A stretch of DNA of 64,000 bases. It comes from Berkiella sp964594635. Its GTDB lineage: Bacteria; Pseudomonadota; Gammaproteobacteria; Berkiellales; Berkiellaceae. The stretch's first letter is position 1; each line of letters opens with the position of its first letter. The translations under genes were made by a program, and so were the position numbers. Positions 8,274 to 17,710 of the stretch are shown piece after piece. The DNA lies in NCBI GenBank assembly GCA_964594635.1, contig CAZQMV010000002.1, forward strand, positions 295,171 to 359,170, in the 5' to 3' direction. Below the pieces are notes generated by a model. That model had not been told where the DNA came from, ran no database searches, and worked only from the letters and a program-made list of their open reading frames with translations.

Positions 8274-10553
8274 ATGTCTAACAAAGAATCAAAGCACACC
8301 GAACAAGACCCTTTCCAAGCAAGAGAAGCCGAGAAATACGAAACCCCTATTCCAAGTCGTGAGTTTATTTTAATCGAATTGGCGAAATTTCAAGGGCCTA
8401 TCAAACGAAGAGCATTATTAGAGCATTTCAAACTCGACGATCCCGATTTACGCGAGGCCTTGCGGCGTCGTTTAAAGGCGATGGTGCGAGATGGGCAACT
8501 TTTTAAAACCCATGAAGGCTATTTTCCGATCACCCAAATGGAAGTTTGTACCGGCGTATTGGTCATAGACAAAGAATGGGAAGGCTATTTACGCACTGAA
8601 AAAGATCAACATATTATCTTAAGTGGCCCCACGTTACGTGGTTATTATGATGGGGATACTGTTCAAGTACAAATCATTCAAATCGATCGTAACGGCGATG
8701 CTAAAGGGCGGATCATTTCAGTACTTGAAGCTGTGACACCAATGGTGATTGGCCGTTTGATCAAAACAGATGTTGCATTCGAAGTCTTGCCATTTGATCG
8801 CAAATTTACTCAGAATATTACGGTGCCTAAAGCGAACAAACACCATGCTAAAGATGGTGATATTGTGCATGTAAAAATATTACGAGATGAAAAATATCAG
8901 TTTCATGTACAGCCTGTTGCAGAAGTGGTTGAAGTATTAGGCGATCTTTCAACGCCTGGGATTGAAGTCAATATTGCCCTTCGTAAATTTGGTGTTCCAC
9001 ATGAATGGCCAAAGGGTGTCTTAGAAGAATGCAAAAAATGGGAAAAAAGTGAAAAAGTTTCCTATCAAGACCAAAGAGAAGATTTGACCGAGTTGCCTTT
9101 AGTCACCATTGACGGTGAAGATGCCAAAGATTTTGATGACGCGGTCTTCTGTGAAGCAAGAGAGGGTGGCGGTTGGCGTTTATGGGTAGCCATTGCTGAT
9201 GTCAGTCATTATGTGAAGATCGGTACAGCTTTAGATAAAGAAGCGGTTAACCGTGGTAATTCTACTTATTTTCCAGGTAGTGTTGTCCCGATGTTGCCTG
9301 AAGTATTGTCGAATGGATTATGCTCTTTAAAGCCACAGGTCCCACGCTTATGTGTGGTGTGCCAAATGAGCATTAGCGAAAAAGGGATCATTACGCGCGC
9401 TAAGTTTTCGCGGGCTGTGATGAACTCTAAAGCACGGCTGACTTACACCGAAGTTGCAGAAATCTTAAAAGGGAATACAGCATTGCGTGAGAAATACGCT
9501 GCGCTTGTACAACCGTTAGAATCACTGCATAGTCTTTATGAAGCGCTACATGCAGAGCGCAAACAGCGTGGCGCCATTGATTTTGATACCACTGAAACAA
9601 GAATATTATTCGACAGTGTAGGCAAAATTAATAGTATTGTTCCACAGGTACGTAATGTTGCTCACAAGATGATTGAAGAGAGCATGTTAGCGGCCAATGT
9701 GAGCGCAGCTAAGTTTATTGAACGTCACAAGCGACCTAACCTGTACCGTATTCATGATAGACCGCCTCTCGACAAATTGGTCAATTTAAGACGTTTTTTA
9801 GCGGAGCTCGGTTTAGACTTACCCGGTGGTACACAGCCTTCACCCAGAGCTTTCTCGCAGCTGATTAGCAGCATCCAACATCGAGAAGATCGCCATATCA
9901 TTGAAACAGTGATGTTGCGTTCACTCAGCCAAGCACAATATAGCCCAGAAAACATTGGACATTTTGGCTTAGCCTATTCGAGCTATTGTCATTTTACGTC
10001 ACCCATTAGACGTTACCCTGATTTGGTGATCCATCGCATTATTACCGATATTCTTGACAATAAGCCGGCAAAAGCGGTTCTGAGTTTTGAAGAAATTGAA
10101 AAAATTGGGCGGCATTGTTCTGAATCTGAGCGCCGCTCAGACGACGCAACGAGAGACGCTTCTTTGGCGTTAAAATGTCACTATATTCAAGATAAAGTGG
10201 GTCAATCGTTCCGCGCGGTTATTTCAGGTGTTGCAAGCTTTGGTATATTTGCAGAATTAAAAGATATTTTTGTTGAAGGTTTAATTCACGTTACGGGTTT
10301 AGGAAACGAATATTTTAATTACGATCCTGCCCACCACCGTATGATAGGCGAAAGAACAAGAACGGTTTACCGATTAGGTGATGTTGTTGAAGTCAAAGTC
10401 GTCCGTGTCGACGTTGAAGCCAAGAAAATTGATTTTGAACTGGTTGAATTCCCGCAAGATAAGAAAAAAAGGGGCCAGCATGCGCCCGAAGGGCATAAAA
10501 AAACAAGCAAAAAGCCTTCGCAAAGCAAAAAACGTCGTCGTAAAAAGTCATAG
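8274..10553 (+). CDS. rnr: Ribonuclease R
   Basis: A 759-residue 3'-5' exoribonuclease. The order is an N-terminal winged-helix region (residues about 25-90), cold-shock domains, the RNB catalytic domain with the acidic cluster TIDGEDAKDFDDAVF, a C-terminal S1 domain (VGQSFRAVISGVASFGIFAEL) and a Lys/Arg-rich tail. It degrades structured RNA. It lies 8 bases upstream of rlmB, the usual gammaproteobacterial order. Confidence 0.97.
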   Translation: MSNKESKHTEQDPFQAREAEKYETPIPSREFILIELAKFQGPIKRRALLEHFKLDDPDLREALRRRLKAMVRDGQLFKTHEGYFPITQMEVCTGVLVIDKEWEGYLRTEKDQHIILSGPTLRGYYDGDTVQVQIIQIDRNGDAKGRIISVLEAVTPMVIGRLIKTDVAFEVLPFDRKFTQNITVPKANKHHAKDGDIVHVKILRDEKYQFHVQPVAEVVEVLGDLSTPGIEVNIALRKFGVPHEWPKGVLEECKKWEKSEKVSYQDQREDLTELPLVTIDGEDAKDFDDAVFCEAREGGGWRLWVAIADVSHYVKIGTALDKEAVNRGNSTYFPGSVVPMLPEVLSNGLCSLKPQVPRLCVVCQMSISEKGIITRAKFSRAVMNSKARLTYTEVAEILKGNTALREKYAALVQPLESLHSLYEALHAERKQRGAIDFDTTETRILFDSVGKINSIVPQVRNVAHKMIEESMLAANVSAAKFIERHKRPNLYRIHDRPPLDKLVNLRRFLAELGLDLPGGTQPSPRAFSQLISSIQHREDRHIIETVMLRSLSQAQYSPENIGHFGLAYSSYCHFTSPIRRYPDLVIHRIITDILDNKPAKAVLSFEEIEKIGRHCSESERRSDDATRDASLALKCHYIQDKVGQSFRAVISGVASFGIFAELKDIFVEGLIHVTGLGNEYFNYDPAHHRMIGERTRTVYRLGDVVEVKVVRVDVEAKKIDFELVEFPQDKKKRGQHAPEGHKKTSKKPSQSKKRRRKKS

Positions 10554-10561
10554 GTGTTTGT

Positions 10562-11311
10562 GTGGCCAATTCTAAAATCATTTGTGGGTTTCACGCAGTT
10601 AGCGCTGCGCTTAATCGTCAAGCAGAAAATGTCCTGAATCTTTATTGTCAAGATAAAGAAAATGATCCTCGTTTCAAAGCACTGGTAGCGCAAGCGAAAG
10701 ATAGCGGCATACAAGTGCAAATGATAGCAAAGCAAAGGCTAGATAAGCTCACACAAAGCGCGAGCCATCAAGGGGTCGCAGCAGAAGTTCGCAACAAAAA
10801 AGAATTCGATGAAAAAGCGATTTATCAATGGCTTGAAGATCATGAAGGAGCGCCAAAACCTTTAATCTTATTATTGGAAGGTATTCAAGATCCCCACAAT
10901 TTAGGCGCTTGTTTACGCAGTGCTGAAGCGCTTGGTGTAGACTGGGTCGTATTACCAAAGAACAATAGTGCGCCCTTAAATGCGACAGTGAGTAAAGTGT
11001 CTTGTGGGGCAGATCAACATTTGCGCATTGTCATGGTCAGTAACTTTGCACGGTTTATTAAAGGGATCCAAGAGCGGGGTGTGTGGGTCATTGGTACGGC
11101 ACTCTCTGCCAAGAAATCGCTTGCTAACCTAGATCTAAAGCGCTCCACGGCACTTATCATGGGCACCGAAGAAACAGGCCTTAAGCAATTAACTGAGCAA
11201 AGCTGCGACGAACTCGCCATCATCCCCTTAAGTGGGGAAACCGCGAGTTTAAATGTATCCGTTGCAACGGGTATATGCTTATATGAATGTCAAAGACAGC
11301 GTCAGCAATAA
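10562..11311 (+). CDS. rlmB: 23S rRNA (guanosine-2'-O-)-methyltransferase RlmB
   Basis: A 249-residue SpoU-family enzyme, GTG start. The N-terminal L30e-like substrate-binding domain (CGFHAVSAAL) is followed by the SPOUT domain with LLEGIQDPHNLGACLRSAEA, IMGTEETGLKQL and LSGETASLNVSVATGICLYE, which form the trefoil-knot SAM site. It methylates G2251 of 23S rRNA. It is coupled to rnr. Confidence 0.96.
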   Translation: MANSKIICGFHAVSAALNRQAENVLNLYCQDKENDPRFKALVAQAKDSGIQVQMIAKQRLDKLTQSASHQGVAAEVRNKKEFDEKAIYQWLEDHEGAPKPLILLLEGIQDPHNLGACLRSAEALGVDWVVLPKNNSAPLNATVSKVSCGADQHLRIVMVSNFARFIKGIQERGVWVIGTALSAKKSLANLDLKRSTALIMGTEETGLKQLTEQSCDELAIIPLSGETASLNVSVATGICLYECQRQRQQ

Positions 11312-11321
11312 TCTAAAGCAC

Positions 11322-11352
11322 TTAGACCGCGCCGAAGCATTTATGCGAAGGC
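11322..11352. other. Stem-loop between convergent genes
   Basis: Between rlmB and the convergent HDOD gene, the sequence from about 11326 to 11355 can fold with outer arms CCGC..GCC/GGC..GGG and a GAA/GAA internal loop. There is no T-tract on either side, so I do not call it an intrinsic terminator. Confidence 0.3.
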
Positions 11353-11355
11353 GGG

Positions 11356-12195
11356 TTAGTTTAATTGGCAGTAGAATTTCAGAGATTCGTTCAGTGAATC
11401 CTGAAAGGCTTCTGTTTGGAAGGGTTCATCACTCTCTAAACTCAGTAGCTGTTTAGCATCTAAGTGATTGCTTTTAGACGTGACGTAGTGCTTATTCAAT
11501 TCTTGTGTTTTCAATATCGATGCCTGGATGACATGTGTTAATTCAGGCTTTTTAGTTTTGCTCGCTTCTACAACAGATAATTGTACTGGCAGCAAAGCAA
11601 TTTCATCTGGAAATTTCCAAGCTTTCAAAATAAATTCACTGATCTTAGGATGGTGCTCATTGATCAGATTTAAGAGATTATCTTGATCTTCTAATAGCTC
11701 TTCGTGATCTTGTGCATAGCTTAAGATAGGCAAAGCACCGATCTGATACATTAATCCCGCTAATGATGCCGATTCCACAGGCACTGACGAAAAACGTTTC
11801 GCAATCACATGCGCATGAGCTGCCACATAAGAGCTAGATGTCCACACTGAACGCATCATGCTGTCGACGGTATCGTTCGTTGCTTGAAAAATTTGTTCCA
11901 TTGCAAGGCCGGTGGCAACATTACAGACAAATTTAACACCCAGGCGGCTGATCACATTGGGAAGTGAATTAATTTGTGACTGGCCTCGCATGAGCGGACT
12001 ATTCGCTATTTGGATGAATTTTGCGGTGAGCGCTGGATCATGACTAATGACTTGAGAGAGCTGAAGTGCTGAAATATTCGGATTCTCAGCACACTCACGT
12101 AACCTAACGGCCACCTCTGGTTGAGTGGGCAATTTTAATTTATTCGCTTCGATTTCAGCGATTAAACGATTACCAAAGTCTGTATTTGTATACAT
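11356..12195 (-). CDS. HDOD domain protein
   Basis: A 279-residue protein with an HDOD domain over residues about 12-210 (LPTQPEVAVRLRECAENP, ISHDPALTAKFIQIANSPLM, LPNVISRLGVKFV). HDOD proteins lack the catalytic HD pair and usually act in signalling or regulation. No second output domain is present. The target cannot be read from the context; it stands alone between rlmB (convergent) and the HI0933 gene. Confidence 0.85.
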   Translation of the reverse strand: MYTNTDFGNRLIAEIEANKLKLPTQPEVAVRLRECAENPNISALQLSQVISHDPALTAKFIQIANSPLMRGQSQINSLPNVISRLGVKFVCNVATGLAMEQIFQATNDTVDSMMRSVWTSSSYVAAHAHVIAKRFSSVPVESASLAGLMYQIGALPILSYAQDHEELLEDQDNLLNLINEHHPKISEFILKAWKFPDEIALLPVQLSVVEASKTKKPELTHVIQASILKTQELNKHYVTSKSNHLDAKQLLSLESDEPFQTEAFQDSLNESLKFYCQLN

Positions 12196-12261
12196 AAACT
12201 CACTGAGCTCTCAATAGTATTAAAACAAATATAGTGCACAATCGGTAAATGCTGTGAAAGA

Positions 12262-13446
12262 CTAAACGAATTGGCCTGCTGCAAAGCCTGAAGACCAAGC
12301 CCATTGAAAATTATAACCACCCAGCCAACCTGTGACATCCATCACTTCTCCAATAAAATACAGACCTGGTACTTTGTTCACTTCCATGGTTTTGGAAGAT
12401 AAATGATCTGTGTCGACTCCACCTAAAGTGACTTCAGCAGTGCGGTAGCCTTCTGTGCCATTGGGTTTAAGAACCCAAGAATGAAATACCTTTGCAACCT
12501 CAGAAAATTGACGATGAGAAAAAGTATGTAAAGGTAGATCGCCTAATTCGGGCTCTATAAAAGTGGTTACGATTCTTTTGCTAAAGAATTCACTTAAGGT
12601 CTCTCTTAAACTGCGTTTAGGATGTTTGAGTTGCGCAGCCTTTAACAAATCAAAAAGTGATTGATTGGGCAGTAAATCAATCGCTAGACTTTCTCCGGGT
12701 TGCCAATAATTGGAAATTTGTAATATAGCAGGACCGCTTAAACCGCGATGCGTAAACAGTATATTTTCACGGAAGGTGGTTTTGCCACTTAAAACGCTAC
12801 TATCATTGGAAATACCCGCTAAGGGTGCAAAACGATTTTTATCGTGCTCATGCAACGTCAGAGGGACAAGGCTTGCTTTAGTGGGCCAAACCGGTATGTT
12901 AAATTGTTTTGCAATTTCATAACCGAAAGCGGATGCGCCCATAGTGGGAATTGAAAGCCCGCCGCAAGCAATGACCAGCGCTTCAGACTGGTATGTCGTT
13001 AATGACGTTGTTACAATAAATTGGTAGTCTGCTTTCTTTTCAATTGAAATAATTTTTTCATCAAGAGAAATACGTGCGCCGTGATCATCGCATTCTTTAA
13101 GCAACATATTAACGATATCTTTTGCTTTATCGTCACAAAAGAGTTGTCCTAAGGTTTTTTCGTGATAAGCAATATGGTGCTTTTTCACCAAGGCAATAAA
13201 ATCCCACTGTGTATAGCGACTGAGTGCCGATTTACAGAAGTGGGGGTTATGCGAAATATATTTCGATGGCGAAACCTGTAAATTGGTGAAATTGCAGCGC
13301 CCACCACCGGACATCAATATTTTTTTTCCTGGCTTATTCGCATGGTCAACCACCTGCACGTGACGGTGCCGTTTGGCTGCTTCAATCGCGCACATTAATC
13401 CGGCGGCGCCTGCGCCAATTATCAGGACATCGACTTGCTTTATCAT
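12262..13446 (-). CDS. HI0933-family FAD-dependent oxidoreductase (YhiN-like)
   Basis: A 394-residue flavoprotein. The N-terminal Rossmann motif is VLIIGAGAAGLMCAIEAA; KKILMSGGGRCNFTN is the family signature; the C-terminal GLYFIGEVMDVTGWLGGYNFQWAWSSG closes the FAD site. The substrate is not known for the family. It lies 13 bases after the LysR gene and is probably cotranscribed with it, without an obvious ribosome-binding site of its own. Confidence 0.9.
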   Translation of the reverse strand: MIKQVDVLIIGAGAAGLMCAIEAAKRHRHVQVVDHANKPGKKILMSGGGRCNFTNLQVSPSKYISHNPHFCKSALSRYTQWDFIALVKKHHIAYHEKTLGQLFCDDKAKDIVNMLLKECDDHGARISLDEKIISIEKKADYQFIVTTSLTTYQSEALVIACGGLSIPTMGASAFGYEIAKQFNIPVWPTKASLVPLTLHEHDKNRFAPLAGISNDSSVLSGKTTFRENILFTHRGLSGPAILQISNYWQPGESLAIDLLPNQSLFDLLKAAQLKHPKRSLRETLSEFFSKRIVTTFIEPELGDLPLHTFSHRQFSEVAKVFHSWVLKPNGTEGYRTAEVTLGGVDTDHLSSKTMEVNKVPGLYFIGEVMDVTGWLGGYNFQWAWSSGFAAGQFV

Positions 13447-13459
13447 TCAAAAGACTTAT

Positions 13460-14326
13460 TTAGGTTGCTGTAAAATAATCAATACATTTTCTGATTTTAG
13501 GTAGTAAAAAACGATTTTGCTGATAATAAAGGTAAACGGGTACTGTTTGTTGTTGATATTCAGACAAAATTTCAACGAGGGAACCCATTGCCAAAGCATC
13601 TTCTACAACATAATCGTGCAATCTTGCGATGCCTAATCCTGAAATGGCGGCATCACACATCGCTCGACTGTCATTAAACCACAAAATAGGTTGTACCAGA
13701 ATCGCCAGGTTATTATCGAGTAGAATGGTATTGTCAGGTTGGCGCATAGAATGGGTAATATAATGGAATTTGATTAATTCCTGTGGTGTTTTAGGGGTGC
13801 CATGGGTCGCTAAAAACTCGGGCGCGGCACACAAAACATAGCGTGTTTTAGCCACTTGACGTCGTACTAAAAATGGCGGTCCTTCCATAGAAATGCCAAA
13901 GGCAATATCAATATCCTCTTTAGAGAAATCAGGAAAACGCTCCGCTAATTCCAGTTTGATGGTGAGCAGTGGGTTACTTTGCATAAAGGGTTTCAACTTG
14001 GGGATAAGCTGTTTTTCCGCAAAATAGCGATTACTCAGAATATGGAGTTGGCCGCTCGCTTCTTGCTGGCTTGATTTTAAGGCGTTTTCAGCTTGATGCA
14101 GATTTGAAAGGGTTTGCTTGCACTCTTCAAAGTAGGCAAGGCCCTGTTCGGTGAGGCTCACTTTTCGAGTTGTGCGCTTGAGTAACATCACCCCTAAATA
14201 GCTCTCAAGCGCAGCAATTTGCCGGCTAATTGCCGCAGTTGAAACCTGTTGTTTTTTCGCGGCAGCGGCAAAACCATTTTCTTCTATGACAGCGATTAAT
14301 GCGCTGATACACGCAAGCTTATTCAT
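13460..14326 (-). CDS. LysR-family transcriptional regulator
   Basis: A 288-residue regulator. The winged helix-turn-helix covers residues about 1-60 (FAAAAKKQQVSTAAISRQIAALESYLGVMLLKRTTRKVSLTEQG), followed by a LysR substrate-binding domain of the type seen in short CrgA/AaeR-like regulators. The frame is open to 14374, but the ATG at 14326 gives the normal N-terminus and leaves the inverted repeat at 14346-14394 outside the gene. It is divergent from an MFS transporter, which it probably controls. Confidence 0.88.
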   Translation of the reverse strand: MNKLACISALIAVIEENGFAAAAKKQQVSTAAISRQIAALESYLGVMLLKRTTRKVSLTEQGLAYFEECKQTLSNLHQAENALKSSQQEASGQLHILSNRYFAEKQLIPKLKPFMQSNPLLTIKLELAERFPDFSKEDIDIAFGISMEGPPFLVRRQVAKTRYVLCAAPEFLATHGTPKTPQELIKFHYITHSMRQPDNTILLDNNLAILVQPILWFNDSRAMCDAAISGLGIARLHDYVVEDALAMGSLVEILSEYQQQTVPVYLYYQQNRFLLPKIRKCIDYFTAT

Positions 14327-14345
14327 TAGATGGCCTAGATTGTTG

Positions 14346-14394
14346 CATATTTGTAAATAAATATTAACAAACATGGCTATTGTTTACAAATATG
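14346..14394. promoter_or_regulatory. 12-bp inverted repeat, likely LysR operator
   Basis: CATATTTGTAAA at 14346-14357 is repeated as a perfect inverted copy, TTTACAAATATG, at 14383-14394, centres 37 bases apart. Each arm has the AT-rich, dyad-forming character of LysR sites. The right arm overlaps the -35 region of the MFS promoter, so binding there could control both divergent genes. Confidence 0.65.
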
Positions 14395-14408
14395 TAGTTA
14401 TTTATACT
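14380..14408 (+). promoter_or_regulatory. Promoter of the MFS-methyltransferase operon
   Basis: TTGTTT (14380-14385) and TATACT (14403-14408) are separated by 17 bases, 31 bases before the MFS ATG. The -35 box overlaps the right arm of the inverted repeat. Confidence 0.6.
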
Positions 14409-14439
14409 ACTCTCATTGTTGGTAATAGGAGCATGAGCC

Positions 14440-15597
14440 ATGTCACCTGAACGTTTTCCTTGGTTAACTTTTACTTGTTTAATTTCATTTGCTTCGGTGA
14501 ATGCCGTGCTTTTTACACCTGCGTTACCAGAGATTGCCGAGCATTTGGCCATTAGCCAAGCCAAAGCGGAAGGAACCATGATGTGGTTTTTAATCGGTTA
14601 TGCCTTGGGACAATTGTTTTATGGTCCAATCACAGAGCGCTTGGGGTATAAAAAGGCTTTGTATATCGGGATCATGGTACAGCTTCTGGCGAGTTTGGGT
14701 TGTGCATTATCGGTAAGTTATGAATGGTTAGCTTGCTGCCGCTTTTTTGTTGCACTTGGCGCAGGGGTTGGTCTTAAAATGACCTTCACACTTGTTAATG
14801 AATGGTATGCACCAAAGGTGGCTAGTCAAAAAATGGCTTACCTTATGCTAGCCTTTGCTATTGCACCAGGGCTGGGAGTGGGTTTAGGAGGCATATTAAA
14901 TGCCTATTTTGGTTGGGCGAGCTGCTTTTATGCTGGAGCAATCTATGGTGTGTTATTGTGCTTTTTGGTAGCAGGTTTACCTATCAAATTAAAGAAGGTC
15001 AATTTACAAGCCTTACATTTTCGTCATTTAATGAAATCTTATCATCAGCAATTTACGAATAGCCATTTAGTTGTTGGCGCATTAATCATGGGAGGGGCAA
15101 CCTGTTTTGTTTATGTGTTTGCCTCACTTGCTCCATTTATTGCGATAGAACATTGGCATATGAGTTCGTCAGCCTATGGAGCTGCTAATATCATTCCTTC
15201 ATTAGGTTTAATGAGTGGTTCAATCTGTGCAGGTATCGCAGTGAAGAAATATTCTTTGCCGAACCTAATTAAAACCGGTGTTGGTATAGCGTTTATTGGC
15301 GTACTGGGAATGCTGGTTGGTACAACATTAAAGTTTTCTGTCATCATGGCGCTTTTTGTGCCAATGATGGTTATTTATTTTGGGTTATCCTTCGTTTTAG
15401 CCAATGCTTCAACTTTGGCGATGAGTTACGCAAGTGATAAATCCCATGCTTCTGCCGTCATGGGCTTTATTAATATGGGCGTAGCCACACTAGTCGTGCT
15501 GGCTCTAGGGATCTGTTCAATCCATGCTATGCTTTTACCTATAGTTTTCGTGATGATCTCTGTAGCAATGGGGATAACCATCTTGGCAAGATTATGA
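14440..15597 (+). CDS. MFS transporter, Bcr/CflA type
   Basis: A 385-residue protein with about 12 hydrophobic segments. LFTPALPEIAEHLAIS after helix 1 and GPITERLGYKKALYIGI (the loop 2-3 motif, with E replacing the usual D) are typical of the Bcr/CflA drug-efflux group. TAATAGGAG precedes the ATG. It is divergent from the LysR gene and overlaps the methyltransferase gene by 4 bases (ATGA). Substrate unknown. Confidence 0.85.
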   Translation: MSPERFPWLTFTCLISFASVNAVLFTPALPEIAEHLAISQAKAEGTMMWFLIGYALGQLFYGPITERLGYKKALYIGIMVQLLASLGCALSVSYEWLACCRFFVALGAGVGLKMTFTLVNEWYAPKVASQKMAYLMLAFAIAPGLGVGLGGILNAYFGWASCFYAGAIYGVLLCFLVAGLPIKLKKVNLQALHFRHLMKSYHQQFTNSHLVVGALIMGGATCFVYVFASLAPFIAIEHWHMSSSAYGAANIIPSLGLMSGSICAGIAVKKYSLPNLIKTGVGIAFIGVLGMLVGTTLKFSVIMALFVPMMVIYFGLSFVLANASTLAMSYASDKSHASAVMGFINMGVATLVVLALGICSIHAMLLPIVFVMISVAMGITILARL

Positions 15598-16844
15598 AAG
15601 AAATGGCTAAGACTTATAATGACTTTCCTTACGACAGCTTAGCCATTAAGCAATCGCATCCTTTACATCTTTATCAAATCGCTCGTCTTTGTGGCTTAAG
15701 TGCAAAGAACCCTGCCAATGCTAGAATATTGGAGTTGGGCTGTGCAAGTGGTGGCAATCTTATTCCCATGGCCTATCATCTTCCTAGCGCAGCATTTCTG
15801 GGAATTGATTTGGCGGAAAAACAGATTGAGCAAGGTGCTGCAGTGATTAAAGATTTGCAGTTAACGAATATTCAATTACAGGCGCAATCCATCCTAGATT
15901 TTCAAAGCAATGACACCTTTGATTATATTATTTGCCACGGCTTGTTCTCTTGGGTACCAATCGAAGTGCAAAACCATGTTTTTGCTCTTTGTCAGCAGTA
16001 TTTAGCCAAAAATGGCGTGGCATATATCAGTTATAATACGTTACCTGGTTGGCAAATGGGTAATGTTGTCAGAGATCAGCTACAAGCAAAAACGCAAGAT
16101 ATAGAAGATCCTGTTTTGAAAGTACATTATGCTAGGCGCCTGTTGCGAGAATTAAGTTTTGATATGCAAAGTGATCCTAATGCTTATTCACAATTATTAC
16201 AAAATGAAATTGCTCTGATTAATGAGCACAGTGATAATCAGCTTTTGCATGAACATTTATCACCCTATAATTATCCGTTGTATATCACTGATTTTGTGCA
16301 GCAAGCAGCGCGTTACCAATTACAGTATTTATCAGATGCCTTTTTATCTAATGATGAAGTTCTTTTTTCGATCGATCATGAACTGATTGAAACGTTACAA
16401 AGACAGGATATTTTAAAAAACCGGCGTTTTCGTTGCACGTTATTGTGTCATCAAGCCGTTGATAATCTTAACAAACCTTTTTCGCAAGATAATTTTCAAA
16501 TGAGTTTTCCAATGCTTGAAATAGGACAATTGCAAGACAAACCCATCCTTTGTCCCTTGGCTCGCTATCAAGCGAGTTTTCAAGACATTGTGACCAATCA
16601 TCGGCATGAAAATATCACCCTAACCCCAGTGGCACAAACGTTAAGCCCTTTCTTAGATGGCAAGCATGATAATAGTGCACTAACTGAGATCTTGGTCACC
16701 GAGATAGAAGAAGGGGATCTGATTCTCGTCGACAAGCAAGGCCAAGAAATTTCAGAAAAAATGGCACGATTAGAGCACGCAGCACAAATCGTTGAAGATA
16801 CTATAAGGTTGCTAGCAAAGAGTGCCTTGCTGGATGGTCAATGA
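15594..16844 (+). CDS. Class I SAM methyltransferase with methyltransferase regulatory domain
   Basis: A 416-residue protein. Residues about 40-150 are a Rossmann methyltransferase (ILELGCASGGNLIPMA as motif I, FLGIDLAEKQIEQG as motif II, FDYIICHGLFSWVP). After YISYNTLPGWQMGNVVRDQL comes a region matching the regulatory domain often fused to such methyltransferases (residues about 205-290). The C-terminal part looks like a winged helix. The start overlaps the MFS stop, so the two are translationally coupled and probably act on one compound or pathway. Substrate unknown. Confidence 0.8.
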   Translation: MKEMAKTYNDFPYDSLAIKQSHPLHLYQIARLCGLSAKNPANARILELGCASGGNLIPMAYHLPSAAFLGIDLAEKQIEQGAAVIKDLQLTNIQLQAQSILDFQSNDTFDYIICHGLFSWVPIEVQNHVFALCQQYLAKNGVAYISYNTLPGWQMGNVVRDQLQAKTQDIEDPVLKVHYARRLLRELSFDMQSDPNAYSQLLQNEIALINEHSDNQLLHEHLSPYNYPLYITDFVQQAARYQLQYLSDAFLSNDEVLFSIDHELIETLQRQDILKNRRFRCTLLCHQAVDNLNKPFSQDNFQMSFPMLEIGQLQDKPILCPLARYQASFQDIVTNHRHENITLTPVAQTLSPFLDGKHDNSALTEILVTEIEEGDLILVDKQGQEISEKMARLEHAAQIVEDTIRLLAKSALLDGQ

Positions 16845-16885
16845 AATAATTGATAAGATAAGATTTTAACCATTTAGGAAGTGTT

Positions 16886-17710
16886 ATGTCTTCGGGCGAT
16901 GATAAAGAGATCTTAAAACAGCTAAGCGCTATTGAAAATGAGCATGCGCTCCTTTTTACTGAAGGTGGCCTTCTTATAAAAGAGTTCTCGTTTGAAGCTT
17001 TCCTCGCTTGGCGTCAAGTGACGCAAGAAATTGATTTTCATATTGAACAAGCGCATTTAGATGGTCAAACCTTAATGTTAAGCGGCGTTACTTCGATGTC
17101 AGAAGGTCAATTAGCGCTATTGGGCTATCGGATCTTGCCAATCAGAGCTTTTCTCAATCAAGCGGCAACGACACTTCAGAATAAAATTATGCGCGCTTAT
17201 CATTGGTTAAATTGGGATAATCACTCGCGTTTTTGTGGTAAATGCGGTTCAGCTTTACAAAGTGTTTTTAATAAACTTGAAAAGCAGTGCACGTCTTGCA
17301 ATATGACTGTTTTTCCAAAAGCTTCTCCTGCGGTCATGGTACTGCTTCATCGTAAAAACGAAGTATTATTGGCGCGTTCTCCTCATTTTCAACCGGGTGT
17401 CTATAGTGCTATTGCCGGATTTGTTGAAATCGGTGAATCAGCAGAAGAGGCAGCAAGAAGAGAAACATTCGAAGAACTTGGCTTAAAAATTGCTGATTTG
17501 CGTTATTTTGCCAGTCAAACTTGGCCATTCCCCGATAGCTTCATGATGGCATTTACCTCAACTGATCCAGAAGGTGAACTGCTCATCGATAAAATCGAGA
17601 TTGAAGATGCGAAGTGGTTTAATGTGCGCAGTTTACCCACCTTGCCTTCCTCAGTCAGCATTTCACGCAGACTAATCGAAAATACAATTAAAGAGATATT
17701 AAAACATTAA
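16886..17710 (+). CDS. nudC: NAD(+)/NADH diphosphatase NudC
   Basis: A 274-residue Nudix hydrolase. A zinc ribbon (CGKCGSALQ and CTSCNM, residues about 118-140) precedes the Nudix box GFVEIGESAEEAARRETFEELGL. The SQTWPFPDSFM motif that marks NADH specificity follows 11 residues later. NudC hydrolyses NAD(H) and can remove NAD caps from RNA. TAGGAAG lies upstream of the ATG. Its 3' end overlaps the convergent GNAT gene by 4 bases. Confidence 0.95.
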   Translation: MSSGDDKEILKQLSAIENEHALLFTEGGLLIKEFSFEAFLAWRQVTQEIDFHIEQAHLDGQTLMLSGVTSMSEGQLALLGYRILPIRAFLNQAATTLQNKIMRAYHWLNWDNHSRFCGKCGSALQSVFNKLEKQCTSCNMTVFPKASPAVMVLLHRKNEVLLARSPHFQPGVYSAIAGFVEIGESAEEAARRETFEELGLKIADLRYFASQTWPFPDSFMMAFTSTDPEGELLIDKIEIEDAKWFNVRSLPTLPSSVSISRRLIENTIKEILKH

